This document shows positions 23,598 through 35,424 of a stretch of DNA of 64,000 nucleotides, piece by piece (within the stretch, counting starts at the first letter, position 1; the number at the start of each line of letters is the position of its first letter). This DNA comes from Microglena sp. YARC. Lineage: Eukaryota; Chlorophyta; Chlorophyceae; Chlamydomonadales; Chlamydomonadaceae. Where the stretch lies: the NCBI GenBank assembly GCA_022414725.1, contig CM039463.1:53721955-53785954 (forward strand). The letters run 5' to 3'. Under the pieces are notes generated by a model. The model made no database searches. It saw only the letters and a program-made list of their open reading frames with translations, and had not been told where the DNA came from. A program made the position numbers and the translations under genes.

Positions 23598-25920
23598 GGT
23601 AGTAGAGACGTCTCGTGATGTACTCTTCTATGAACATTTAGCTATAACTGTATTCCTGGGCTTCCCTTCCTATGACGGGTCCGTATGTTTCTAGCATCCT
23701 GCGCTATCAACGGACACGATGCCTGAGGCTTGCGGGCCATTCCTTAGATCCTTTGCTTTCCCAATTGTTGACCACTGTCCTGGCCATAGGATGATTCTGC
23801 GTCCCAGGTCAGGGCTGCTGGTACTGTATTGCGTGAGAATGACACTGGGCGGCGAGGTTCTGCAGTTTCTACGGATAATATCTTAGCCGAATTCAGGGGT
23901 CGCCAGGCCTCCTCTGCGTCAAAATTCCGTCGGTGAAGCTCTAGGATTACGACAATCTCAGATCATAGTGGGCCTCTTATAGTCCATTGTCTAATAGTCA
24001 CCTGCTCCAATCATCTTGGATGCTCGAGGGGTTAGTGAGCGCTTCGCCTCCTGCCGTTCCCTGATAGATTAAATCGGGAAGCCCGGGTGATGATGTAGCC
24101 TTTGTGCCGATAGTGCAAGTGATGATGCTTGATCATTGGTCAGGCTCCGATACTGCGTATGGCTGGGTGTTCCGGTCGACCCAGCTTCGTTGAATTAGAG
24201 GCAATAAGGCTGGCCCTGTTCAAACAGGCAGTAGTTCTGCACTGGGGGCTTACTACCGTTACTGCTGATCAACTGCTGAATATCCCCGCTGCCTCATGTA
24301 CATAAACTGCTTGTACGTGGGGAGCATCTGTTGCCCTCCACCACTGAACTAACCTATAAAGCTGCCATGCTCCCTACCAACCCTGACAGGATCAATGGCT
24401 TCTTGCTATGAAGGATGAGATGGCTTTCCTACATGCCCATGGTACCTTGGGTACTCACTCCACAGCCTCGAAGCAAAAGATCCTGTCAGGCAGGTGGTTA
24501 TTTTGTGAAGACGATTGGGGTTGATGGTTCTATACGCTTCAAGGCACGTTTTGTGGTACGTGGCTTTCTGCAAACGTCCCTGGGGCTGGATTTTCATGAG
24601 TATATGCCCCTGTCTCCTCTAAAGCAGGTCTTCGGGTGCTCCTGGCTGCCATCACTCATAAAAAGATGTTTGTTCGGCAGCTGGACATCAAAACTGCATT
24701 TCTGAACGCTAAGCTGGAACCTGGTCTGACCTGTACTGCCGCCAGCCTGAGGGCTTTCAGCACCTTGGTTCCCAACGGTTTCCCCTTGTGTGCAAGCTGC
24801 TCAAGTCTTCTTTATGGATTGAAGCAGGCACCCAGGGCTTGGAGTAGGGATGTCAAGCGGGTTCTGGTTGCACACGGCTTCATATGTGCAAGGCTGAACC
24901 TGCTCTGTATTTTAGGGATTCTGATGGTGGGTGGAGCTATGTTCTGACCTATGTTGAATGATTTTATCTGTGCTTTTAGTGAGCTGGATAGGTATGTGTG
25001 CTTATCCAGGCTATGAAAAGGCTGGCTGGGAGGTCAAAGAGATGGGTGTTCCGGTTTCAGTTCCTCTCTTTGGACATGCATGTTACACTTGATTCTGAAG
25101 GCAGGTGTGTTCAGATCAACATCTCTCAGCACACCTACATTGTTGATCTGGTGAGCAGTTTGGTCTTACTGATGCTGCCCCACCCAGGTTTGCTGCCCCC
25201 ATGGCCAAGTCCACCGTTTCTGACGCCCCTGGAGAACCCCTGCCGTCTAATAGCCAGTACCTCTCTCTTGTGGGTGCTTTGCTATACCTGGCTACTTGCA
25301 CCAGGCCTGAATATTTCTTTTGCTGTGAGCTACCTGTCCAGGTTTTCTGCTCACCCTACCGTCCCTCTCTGGGGGGCTGCCAAGCGGTTGCTCTTGTATT
25401 TGAGAACACATTCCACCTGGGTCTCACTTACACCCACAACCCTGAGTTCTCTTTTACTGTCTTTAGTGACTCATCCTTTGCTGATGATGGGTCTAACAGG
25501 CGGTCTCAGACTGGCTTTGCTGTGCTAGCTGGGGGGTGCATAGTGAACTGGATGAGCAAGAGGCAGCCTACTGTTGCCATTAGCTCTAGTGAGGCTGAGT
25601 ATCAGGCCCTGTCCCAGGCTGCCAGGGAGGTACAATGGTTGAAGAAATTGAGGGTGGATCTGGGTCTGCCTTGTGCTTTGGTTACCATTCAGGGTGACAA
25701 CTTAGGGTCTCTAAGTTGGGCCAAAGACTGGCAGCTCCTGCCTCGCAGCAAGCACATTGATGTTATTCATCACTACATCAAGGAGCTGGTGGAGGATGGT
25801 TCACTGGATGTTGCCTATGTTAACACCGTGGATAACTGTGCTGACCCCTTCACCAAGCCCCTTGATCCTGCTGTGTTCTGGAGGTTTGTCCGCATGTTAG
25901 GTATGACCGCTTCTTCTTAG
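23598..25920 (+). pseudogene. Copia pol remnant: integrase end, RT, RNase H
   Basis: At 23611-23640 the frame reads SRDVLFYEHL, the conserved C-terminal integrase signature of copia. Reverse transcriptase signatures follow in three different frames: KARFVVRGF at about 24541-24567, QLDIKTAFLN at 24678, and LYGLKQAPRAW at 24810-24842. A one-base insertion at about 24950-24965 falls inside the codons of the catalytic Tyr-x-Asp-Asp motif and brings in a stop, so the enzyme cannot be made. The last 240 codons (25201-25920) are a single open frame with the copia RNase H pattern: SDSSFADD, SSSEAEYQAL, GDN, KHIDVIHHYIKE and AD-FTKPL, ending in a TAG stop. The gene is decayed by several frameshifts but its 3' end is well preserved. 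Confidence 0.92.
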
Positions 25921-26246
25921 GGTCATCCTTGCATTTGGTCATATTAGTTTCTTTTTCGTTATCAAAGTTTGGCATTAGGTTCCTATTCCCGGATCGGGTT
26001 TCTATACCGTTGTTACCCATTTTTGATATTAGTTTTTCCTCTCTTTCTAGCTTGGCAAATTGTTTTCGAATTTTTTGCCTTGTTTCATTCCTTCCTATAA
26101 CCCTTTGGGCTCCATTTGAAGTTCTCTCGATTTTTTCGGAGTTCTTTTGATTTTTTTTTTTTTTTTATATATGTTACATATAGTTCTATGTCCCCAGTGC
26201 CATAGGTGGAGAGTAGTATTGTATGTCACCTATGTCATAGGTGGAG

Positions 26247-26632
26247 TGTCAGCATGAATTGCGGTGCTCTCACGCGTTTTATGACTTGGTGACTACTACT
26301 TATGTACTTCCTTAGAACTATCGGCCCAGACAGTGTTTCTGTCTGTACTGTGTCAGCTTCCCGTAGACTGTGTCATCCTTCATGACACGGTGACAGCTTC
26401 CTGTTGACTGCGTCATCGGTCTCTCACTGACACACTCTGTATAGCCGGTGCCTGGCTTAAGTTTCCTGACTTAGGTTCTAGTCAGGTTACAGGCATCCGC
26501 CTCTCCCACCGCTGGTGTTCTTTGGCGTCCGCCTGTCCTTGTAACGCTATTCTTGTCTCCGTGTATAGATTGGCGCGTCTGTCTCCGCTGCATACATCTC
26601 TCTCCACTCTTCGAAGTGCTTTCTAGCTGATA
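26247..26632 (+). repeat. 3' LTR of the copia element
   Basis: 386 bp, starting TGTCAGC directly after the polypurine tract and ending GCTGATA. It matches the solo LTR at 1883-2202 and, more distantly, the 298-bp LTRs at 30366 and 34292. Two hairpins are visible: CAGACAG/CTGTCTG (26327-26345) and GTGTCAT/ATGACAC (26370-26388). A TATA-like stretch near 26565-26572 could belong to the promoter; this is inference. Confidence 0.88.
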
Positions 26633-29600
26633 ACTGCTAAATGCTTATTGTGGTGCTGCTTACTGTCACGCTGCTTGCAATGGTGCTGCGTACTCCTGGA
26701 TGCTTATTGTTGTGCTGACCACTGTCTTGCTGCTTGCAATTCTACTGTGTACTGCCTTCCTGCTTATTGTGGTGTTGCTTATTGTCTCGATGCTTACAGC
26801 GTTGCCGCATACTGCTTAATGCTTATTGTGGTGCTGCTTACTGTCATGCTGCTTGCAATGGTGCCGCGTACTCCTCGATGCTTATTGTTGTGCTGACCAC
26901 TGTCTTGCTGCTTGCAATAGTGCTGTGAACTGCCTCCCTGCTTATTGTGGTGTTGCTTATTGTCTCGATGCTTATTGTGGTGCTGCTTACTGTTGTGCTG
27001 CTTGCAATGGCGCTGCGTCTTCCTTCATGCTTATTATTGTGTTGCCTACTGTTTAGCTGCTTACAGTGGTGCTGTGTACTGCCTTCCTGATTATTGTGGT
27101 GTTGCTTATTGTCTCAATGCTTGCAGCGTTGCTGCATACTGCTAAGTGCTTATTGTGGTGCTGCTTACTGTTGTGCTGCTTGCAATGGTGCTGCATACTA
27201 CTCGATGCTTATTGTTGTGCTGACCACTGTCTTGCTGCTTGCAATAGTGCTGTGAACTGCCTCCCTGCTTATTTCGGTGTTGCTTATTGTCTCGATGCTT
27301 GCTGCGTTGCTGCATACTGCTACATGCTTATTGTGGTGCTGCTTATTGTCATGCTGCTTGCAATGGTGCTGCGTACTCCTCGATGCTTATTGTTGTGCTG
27401 ACCACTGTCTTGCTGCTTGCAATAGTGCTGTGAACTGCCTCCCTGCTTATTGTGGTGTTGCTTATTGTCTCAATGCTTGCTGCGTTGCTGCATACTGCTA
27501 AATGCTTATTGTGGTGCTGCTTATTGTCATGCTGCTTGCAATGGTGCTGCGTACTCCTGGATGCTTATTGTTGTGCTGACCACTGTCTTGCTGCTTGCAT
27601 TAGTGCTGTGAACTGCCTCCCTGCTTATTTCGGTGTTGCTTATTGTCTCGATGCTTGCTGCGTTGCTGCATACTGCTTAATGCTTATTGTGGTGCAACTT
27701 ACTGTTGTGCTGCTTGCAATGGCGCTGCGTCTTCCTTCATGCTTATTATTGTGTTGCCTACTGTTTAGCTGCTTACAGTGGCGCTGTGTACTGCCTCCCT
27801 GCTTATTGTGGTGTTGCTTATTGTCTCGATGCTTGCAGCGTTGCTGCATACTGCTAAATGCTTATTGTGGTGCTGCTTACTGTCATGCTGCTTGCAATGG
27901 TGCTGCGTACTCCTGGATGCTTATTGTTGTGCTGACCACTGTCTTGCTGCTTGCAATTCTACTGTGTACTGCCTTCCTGCTTATTGTGGTGTTGCTTATT
28001 GTCTCGATGCTTACAGCGTTGCCGCATACTGCATAATGCTTATTGTGGTGCTGCTTACTGTCATGCTGCTTGCAATGGTGCCGCGTACTCCTCGATGCTT
28101 ATTGTTGTGCTGACCACTGTCTTGCTTCTTGCAATAGTGCTGTGAACTGCCTCCCTGCTTATTGTGGTGTTGCTTATTGTCTCGATGCTTATTGTGGTGC
28201 TGCTTACTGTTGTGCTGCTTGCAATGGCGCTGCGTCTTCCTTCATGCTTATTATTGTGTTGCCTACTGTTTAGCTGCTTACAGTGGCGCTGTGTACTGCC
28301 TTCCTGATTATTGTGGTGTTGCTTATTGTCTCAATGCTTGCAGCGTTGCTGCATACTGCTAAATGCTTATTGTGGTGCTGCTTACTGTTGTGCTGCTTGC
28401 AATGGTGCTGCATACTCCTCGATGCTTATTGTTGTGCTGACCACTGTCTTGCTGCTTGCAATAGTGCTGTGAACTGCCTCCCTGCTTATTTCGGTGTTGC
28501 TTATTGTCTCGATGCTTGCTGCGTTGCTGCATACTGCTTAATGCTTATTGTGGTGCAACTTACTGTTGTGCTGCTTGCAATGGCGCTGCGTCTTCCTTCA
28601 TGCTTATTATTGTGTTGCCTACTGTTTAGCTGCTTACAGTGGCGCTGTGTACTGCCTCCCTGCTTATTGTGGTGTTGCTTATTGTCTCGATGCTTGCAGC
28701 GTTGCTGCATACTGCTAAATGCTTATTGTGGTGCTGCTTACTGTCATGCTGCTTGCAATGGTGCTGCGTACTCCTGGATGCTTATTGTTGTGCTGACCAC
28801 TGTCTTGCTGCTTGCAATTCTACTGTGTACTGCCTTCCTGCTTATTGTGGTGTTGCTTATTGTCTCGATGCTTACAGCGTTGCCGCATACTGCATAATGC
28901 TTATTGTTGGTGCTGCTTACTGTCATGCTGCTTGCAATGGTGCCGCGTACTCCTCGATGCTTATTGTTGTGCTGACCACTGTCTTGCTTCTTGCAATAGT
29001 GCTGTGAACTGCCTCCCTGCTTATTGTGGTGTTGCTTATTGTCTCGATGCTTATTGTGGTGCTGCTTACTGTTGTGCTGCTTGCAATGGCGCTGCGTCTT
29101 CCTTCATGCTTATTATTGTGTTGCCTACTGTTTAGCTGCTTACAGTGGTGCTGTGTACTGCCTTCCTGATTATTGTGGTGTTGCTTATTGTCTCAATGCT
29201 TGCAGCGTTGCTGCATACTGCTAAATGCTTATTGTGGTGCTGCTTACTGTTGTGCTGCTTGCAATGGTGCTGCATACTCCTCGATGCTTATTGTTGTGCT
29301 GACCACTGTCTTGCTGCTTGCAATAGTGCTGTGAACTGCCTCCCTGCTTATTTCGGTGTTGCTTATTGTCTCGATGCTTGCTGCGTTGCTGCATACTGCT
29401 AAATGCTTATTGTGGTGCTGCTTATTGTCATGCTGCTTGCAATGGTGCTGCGTACTCCTCGATGCTTATTGTTGTGCTGACCACTGTCTTGCTGCTTGCA
29501 ATAGTGCTGTGAACTGCCTCCCTGCTTATTGTGGTGTTGCTTATTGTCTCAATGCTTGCTGCGTTGCTGCATTCTGCTAAATGCTTATTGTGGTGCTGCT

Positions 29601-30365
29601 TATTGTCATGCTGCTTGCAATGGTGCTGCGTACTCCTGGATGCTTATTGTTGTGCTGACCACTGTCTTGCTGCTTGCAATATTGCTGTGTACTGCCTCCC
29701 TGCTTATTGTGGTGTTGCTTATTGTCTCGATGCTTACAGCGTTGCCGCATACTGCTTAATGCTTATTGTGGTGCTGCATACTGTTGTGCTGCTTGCAATG
29801 GCGCTGCGTCTTCCTTCATGCTTATTATTGTGTTGCCTACTGTTTAGCTGCTTACAGTGGTGCTGTGTACTGACTACCTGATTATTGTGGTGTTGCTTAT
29901 TGTCTCAATGCTAGCAGCGTTGCTGCATACTGCTAAATGCTTATTGTGGTGCTGCTTACTGTCATGCTGCTTGCAATGGTGCTGCGTACTCCTCGATGCT
30001 TATTGTTGTGCTGACCACTGTCTTGCTGCTTGCAATAGTGCTGTGAACTGCCTCCCTGCTTATTGTGGTGTTGCTTATTGTCTCGATGCTTAAAGCGTTG
30101 CCGCATACTGCTTAATGCTTATTGTGGTGCTGCTTACTGTTGTGCTGCTTGCAATGGCGCTGCGTCTTCCTTCATGCTTATTATTGTGTTGCCTACTGTT
30201 TAGCTGCTTACAGTGGTGCTGTGTACTGCCTTCCTGATTATTGTGGTGTTGCTTATTGTCTCGATGCTTGCAGCGTTGCTGCATACTGCTAAATGCTTAT
30301 TGTGGTGCTGCTAACTGTCATGCTGCTTGCAATGGTGCTGCATACTGCTCGATGCTTATTGTTGT
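26633..30365 (+). repeat. Tandem array of ~60-bp units with higher-order structure
   Basis: The basic unit is about 59-60 bp and starts TGCTTATTGTGGTG or close variants. Three unit types follow each other as a ~178-bp trimer. On top of this, blocks of about 861 bp repeat nearly unchanged (for example 27640 to 28501 and 28162 to 29024). The translation is a Leu/Cys/Ala-rich string in several frames with no stable gene structure, so no CDS is called. The array starts at the end of one copia LTR and is interrupted by another LTR element. Confidence 0.93.
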
Positions 30366-30663
30366 TATCAGCTTGGATAACACTCCGGAGAGTGGACTTT
30401 GTGTGTGCAGCACGCCAATCTATAAATGCGGAGACGAGAATAAGTTACAAGCACAGGAGACCCATTAAGGGGCACCAGTGGAGGAAAGGGGGCGGTAGCC
30501 TGGAACCTGATCAGGGTACAGGCTAGACAGCGCGTGTCAGAAGAACCGATGACGCAGTCAACAAGAAGCTGACATAGTACTGTCAGGACCGATAGTTCTA
30601 AGGGAGTACACAAGGAGTCACCAAGACATAAAACAAGCGAGAGCACCGCTATTCATGCTGATA
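30366..30663 (-). repeat. 3' LTR of the minus-strand element
   Basis: On the minus strand it starts TATCAGC and ends GCTGATA. It is identical to the copy at 34292-34589 except for one A/G difference near position 30580. Confidence 0.92.
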
Positions 30664-33600
30664 CTCCACCTATGACGCAGGTGACATACAATACTAGTAC
30701 TCCACCTATGGCACTGGGGACATAGAACCATAAACTGGTAGCAAACAAAAATTATTAAGGAACGGCGGAAAAAACAGGAAACCAGAAGAAAGCCTTGTCT
30801 AAAATAAAAGGATGAGAAAGGATGAACCAAAAACCACTGTAGTACTCCGAAAATGCAGCAGCAAAAAACTTGGGTCATACCGAGCTGAGCTGAGACCAAA
30901 ATGGAAATGTAACCATCCATGGTAAGCGCAAAAATACTATTCATCCAGAATAGTAGGCACCAAACCAGAAAATCGCAGGGAGGCCAAACAGAAATCAATC
31001 CTAATACCAAAGGAAGGGGAACAACGGTGACTGAAAGAACCGAGAACTTAACCTAAAGAGAAGACTGAAAAAATCGTATATCAAAGTTGGGGAACAACGG
31101 TATAGAAAACCCGATCCGGGGAATAGGAACCTAACGCCAATCAATGATAACCAAAGAGACGGATTGAAAGATCGTGTGAGCGCAGCTCACGAGAGAATCA
31201 AAGCCTAAAGGACGCAGACAAGAGGACACTAAAGACTACGATGGAAAAAAAAGTCGATGGAAAAATCCACTACCTTAAAAACTATTCTTAGCATAGAATT
31301 CATGACTAGGTCGGGATGAAAAAACCATGATGAACTGGTTTCTTACCCAAAGATGGAAGTAAGAAGATTTATGAAAGTTAATTATCATAAATCCCCAGTT
31401 ACGGCACTAACTAAAACATTCTAGGAGGTGGGTATCGCACCGCAAAGAACTCATGCACTCAAGACAAACCAAGCGCCTAACTAAAGCAAACCAAACTTGC
31501 AGCAACTGAAAAAATCCAAAGGATGCGAAGTTAAAATTTTCAAGAAACTTGTAACCAACAAAGGAAACACAGTTCAATGAACAATAGAAGGGTAGATGTA
31601 CAACCATAGTACATAAAACCTATTGTCCACCTGAAAAATAGTAAACGCATAAAAAGGACTTCAAAGAATTTACTGCAAAGGATGGACTGAAAGGGCGCTT
31701 GAAATACACTCGGAAAACAAGAAAGAGGTGAGCGGCGGTACATCTGCAAGTACAACTGCAAGATTACCCAGCCCACCAATTCACAGTAAAATCCGAAGGG
31801 AAACAACTACTACACTCCACAAAAAGTTCCAATCACATGAGGGGCTGGTGATCTAAAAACAGTGTGGAGTAAAAAGAAATAGCTAATCTATGATGAGCTC
31901 CACCGAACGAACCATCTGCCTATGGAACTAAGAGTCAGAAACCATCAAGACGCTATAACGGTGGTCTGAATTAAGTACCACCTTCCACCAAAACCAAGAA
32001 AGACAGCTGAAAGGAAGCTGCCTAAACAAAGCGTCGTAACGCTCCACCAATCTAGACTACCCTTTAAGTCAGTCTAGGAGGTGCTGAGGAATAGGCACTC
32101 ACACATAGGGCCATGTTAACCTACGTATGAGAACCAGCAGCACCTAAAACAATGAATCCTGGGTTGACTGTAACACCCCAGCCATACGCAGTATCAAGCT
32201 AGACCAGTGTTCAAGATCATCACTTACCCATTCGGCAACGGCTACATCATCACATGGGCTTGACCCGAGTAATCCACCAGGGACGACAGGAGGCGTCGGA
32301 ATTATCGACACCCGCGAGCCATCCGAGGTGGTCGGAGGTTGGCGACTATTAGTCAATGGACCTGATCCAGGTACCACTATGATCGAAGGCTGTCTAAATC
32401 CTAAAGCTTCACCGCTAAAACGTGGCACAGAGGAGGGCCTGGCGACCCCCTGAGATTCGGCTAAGATTATAGTTGGATATCCAACTCCCACCCGCCCTAA
32501 AACTTCACACACAATACAGCAAGATCAGGCCCTGGTCTAGAATGCAACAATGATACATCCCAGCCAGGCCAGCCAACAACAATTGGGGTTGTTAAAGGGC
32601 GTAGGGAATTACCGGTAACACATAACATATCACCGTTTGATGACGAGAGGGATGCAAGCGGGCACGGGGACCCATACTAATGGGAGAACCCAGAAAGACA
32701 GTTTAGAACTGAACTGGAGATAGAGAGTACATCACTACTCACTACTAACTGGCGCAACATTGGAAACCCAAATATAATAACCCTTACTCACCAGGGAATA
32801 CCCAACCAGTCTACCAAATAATGCCTTTCTAACTAGCTTGTTGCTTGACTGCCCAATACTAAGATTACATAGCAAGGGCAACCAAACAAACGCAACAACG
32901 ACACATCAGGTGCAACCCCAAAGAAAAGCTCCGAAGGAGTCTTGTCTCCCTAGATGAACACGCGATTGCAAAGATAACACACTAGCACCATGCTGAGCAG
33001 TGTCATCATCAACAACTCATGCATGCCCCAACTAATCGAGATCAACCATGCCTCTATACCACTTAACTAAAAATTCCTAAGCCCTATCAGAACTCAAACA
33101 CTTGAACCCAAACTCACGTAGCGAAGGCATACACCTAAGGGGGGAACCAGGGGCACGGGAAGACAAAGTAGTAACCTCTGACGAACCACGGAACGCACCC
33201 AGGGTCACAAGGAGCCTAAGAGAGAAAAATATCCACCAAGATATCATGCCAAAGATCCTCCACGGCCGCTGGACTAGGGCCAGGACGGCGTCCACTGTGG
33301 CCTGTAGCATGGGCGAAGTCCGGCGCTGCGAGACCTGGGATCACAGAAGGTGGGGAAGCGTTAGGTCGAAGTCGAGATTTGAGGTATGGGAAAAAGGAGA
33401 CGAGAATGACAGTGCAGCAAGTCGCACCTGGTGCAGAAAATCGCACCAATGGCAGAAAATCGCAAATCGCAAGGGCAGAATTCGAACATTTATCGCTAGG
33501 ATGCGAAGAGCAGAGCCGAGGCATGTAAAGGTCCTAATATCCCGCCGTCGATGATCAGTCAATCTCAAGTCCCCCCCTCTATCGCTCGACTCACCCGGTT

Positions 33601-34291
33601 ACCCCCCTGCTTCCTAACCTCCAGAATCTCCAGGTCCAGACGCGTAGGTTGTCCTCCTCTGGCGAAGCCTACGGCAGTGCCGGCGATCCGCCAGCTTGAT
33701 CGAAAAATTTCTCCAGAAGGTAGCACAGAGCCACTAGAGCGCAAGCTCATGCCAGGAGCCGACCGTCGGCTGGGCAGAGCAAAGGGGGCAAAGACGACGT
33801 AGACATCAGCAGGGAGCTTGGTCGGCTTGGCAACCTCCGGTATGCAGGCAGAGCCTCAAACACCGGAGAAAGGTTAGCGACGTCAAGGACGCGAGCAGAC
33901 GAAGACGGGGTATCTCCACCGATGTCCAGGCTAGTTGCCGACTTGAGTCTGCACGTCACAGTCATCTACGACAGACGGGAGGAGGCGACAGACGGCAGGG
34001 GAGGAAAAGGAAGAGAAGATGGAGGAATGACCGGGGGGGGTTACTTCCACGATGGCGGAAGGACTCTCATGACCGCTAGCAGAGGCAGCTGGTGCACAAA
34101 CGTCTAGCCAATCATCAAGAGGCGCCGTTCCTCCGTTGGAAGGATTGGTCGCAGCCATCGCTGAGAATGATACTGCGCATCCCGCGCGTCCAGGAAAGAC
34201 CATCCATGTCATGGAGTTTCTCAAAATGGCGGGAGGTCCTCGCGGAAGTTGCATCGCAAAGCAGTGGTAGTAAATGAAGGGCCGTATAACC
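30664..34291 (-). other. Interior of the non-autonomous element
   Basis: No retroviral-type domain is recognisable on either strand. The only frame placed where a gag start would be expected is at about 33931-34254 on the minus strand, downstream of the 5' LTR. It contains a Met followed by a Ser/Pro/Asp-rich stretch with no zinc knuckle, and it closes after about 75 codons. Other frames of 60-150 codons lie on both strands and look like chance. The region may be a non-coding or degraded gag leader of the large-retrotransposon-derivative type. Confidence 0.5.
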
Positions 34292-34589
34292 TATCAGCTT
34301 GGATAACACTCCGGAGAGTGGACTTTGTGTGTGCAGCACGCCAATCTATAAATGCGGAGACGAGAATAAGTTACAAGCACAGGAGACCCATTAAGGGGCA
34401 CCAGTGGAGGAAAGGGGGCGGTAGCCTGGAACCTGATCAGGGTACAGGCTAGACAGCGCGTGTCAGAAGAACCGATGACGCAGTCAACAGGAAGCTGACA
34501 TAGTACTGTCAGGACCGATAGTTCTAAGGGAGTACACAAGGAGTCACCAAGACATAAAACAAGCGAGAGCACCGCTATTCATGCTGATA
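34292..34589 (-). repeat. 5' LTR of the minus-strand element
   Basis: Same length and ends as the partner LTR. Its outer edge abuts the GTTGT target duplication and the resumed ~60-bp array. Confidence 0.92.
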
Positions 34590-35230
34590 GTTGTGCTGAC
34601 CACTGTCTTGCTGCTTGCAATAGTGCTGTGTACTGCCTTCCTGCTTATTGTGGTGTTGCTTATTGTCTCGATGCTTATAGCGTTGCCGCATACTGCTTAA
34701 TGCTTATTGTGGTGCTGCTTACTGTTGTGCTGCTTGGCGCTGCGTCTTCCTTCATGCTTATTGTTGTGCTGCTTACTGTCTTGCTGTGTCCAGTGGTGCA
34801 GTGTGCTGACTACCTGCTTATTGTGGTGTTGCTCATTGTATTGATGCTTGCACCAGTTCTGCGTACTGCTTACCTGCTTATTGTGTTGTATCTTATTGCT
34901 TTGATGCTTTCAGCCGTGCTACGTGCTGCTTACAAGGTTATGCAGGTGCTGCCTGCTATCTTGCTTCTTACAATGGTGCCGCTTACTGCTTACTTTACTA
35001 TAGTGGTGTTGCTTATTGTCTTGCTGCTTGCAGAGGTGCTGCGTACTGCTTACATGCTGATTGTGGTGTTGCTTACTGCCTCCCTGATTATTTTTTGCAG
35101 AGCAGCTTACTTCCTACCTGCTTATTGTTGTGCTGCCTACTGTCTTACTTATTGCCTCGATGCTTCCACCGCTGCGTTCTGCAACCTGACTCACTATCTG
35201 ACTCACAGCCTGTCTAACAACCTGACTTAC
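34590..35230 (+). repeat. Continuation and decayed edge of the ~60-bp array
   Basis: The array resumes exactly at the target duplication and becomes progressively more divergent, ending in CTGACT-rich sequence near 35185-35230. A 238-codon frame (34628-35344) spans it. It is a hydrophobic repeat translation with no start context or motif and is not called as a gene. Confidence 0.85.
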
Positions 35231-35424
35231 TATCTGGCTCTTATTTATTTGCAGGGACCTGTGCTCTTATCGCTAGCAGGATTATTGCCCCCTCTCAATG
35301 CAGGTGCGGCACATTTTGCGACGTTGTATAGCCAAGGGAATTAATTCACTTGATTAAATGGGCAACATTTGATTCATCTGGTACCTGACGCTCAACCTTC
35401 TAGGCCGGGCAGTTACCTGCTGGC

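Larger units (their letters stand above)
23484..26632 (+). mobile_element. 3' part of a Ty1/copia retrotransposon
   Basis: The element runs from the gap through the end of integrase, reverse transcriptase and RNase H to a 3' LTR. The 5' LTR, gag and most of integrase are missing or lie in the gap. The domain order integrase, reverse transcriptase, RNase H defines copia rather than gypsy. Just upstream of the LTR is a purine-rich stretch (AGGTGGAG, in two copies about 35 bp apart) that serves as polypurine tract. The five bases after the LTR (ACTGC) continue directly into the ~60-bp array, so the element inserted into that array; the matching left flank is not visible. Confidence 0.88.
30366..34589 (-). 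mobile_element. Complete non-autonomous LTR retrotransposon
   Basis: A 4,224-bp element with two 298-bp LTRs that differ at one base in my reading. It is flanked by the 5-bp direct repeat GTTGT (30361-30365 and 34590-34594). Removing the element and one repeat restores an intact unit of the ~60-bp array, which confirms both boundaries. Read on the minus strand, the 5' LTR is 34292-34589 and the 3' LTR is 30366-30663. The polypurine tract AGGTGGAG next to the 3' LTR is the same as in the copia element at 26.2 kb. The 3.6-kb interior shows no integrase, reverse transcriptase or RNase H signature. It therefore probably moves with enzymes from an autonomous relative. I could not identify a tRNA primer site. 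Confidence 0.92.

Noticed and set aside
24120..24300. Second RNase H-like segment (VELEAIRLAL) upstream of the copia RT
   Set aside because: Only a short match in one frame with stops close by; it does not fit copia domain order and may be chance.
26648..30284. Cys/Leu-rich membrane or secreted proteins
   Set aside because: Overlapping frames simply translate the ~60-bp tandem units; they restart with every trimer and lack gene structure.
34628..35344. 238-codon hydrophobic protein
   Set aside because: It spans the decayed edge of the same array and has no motif; openness follows from the repeat.
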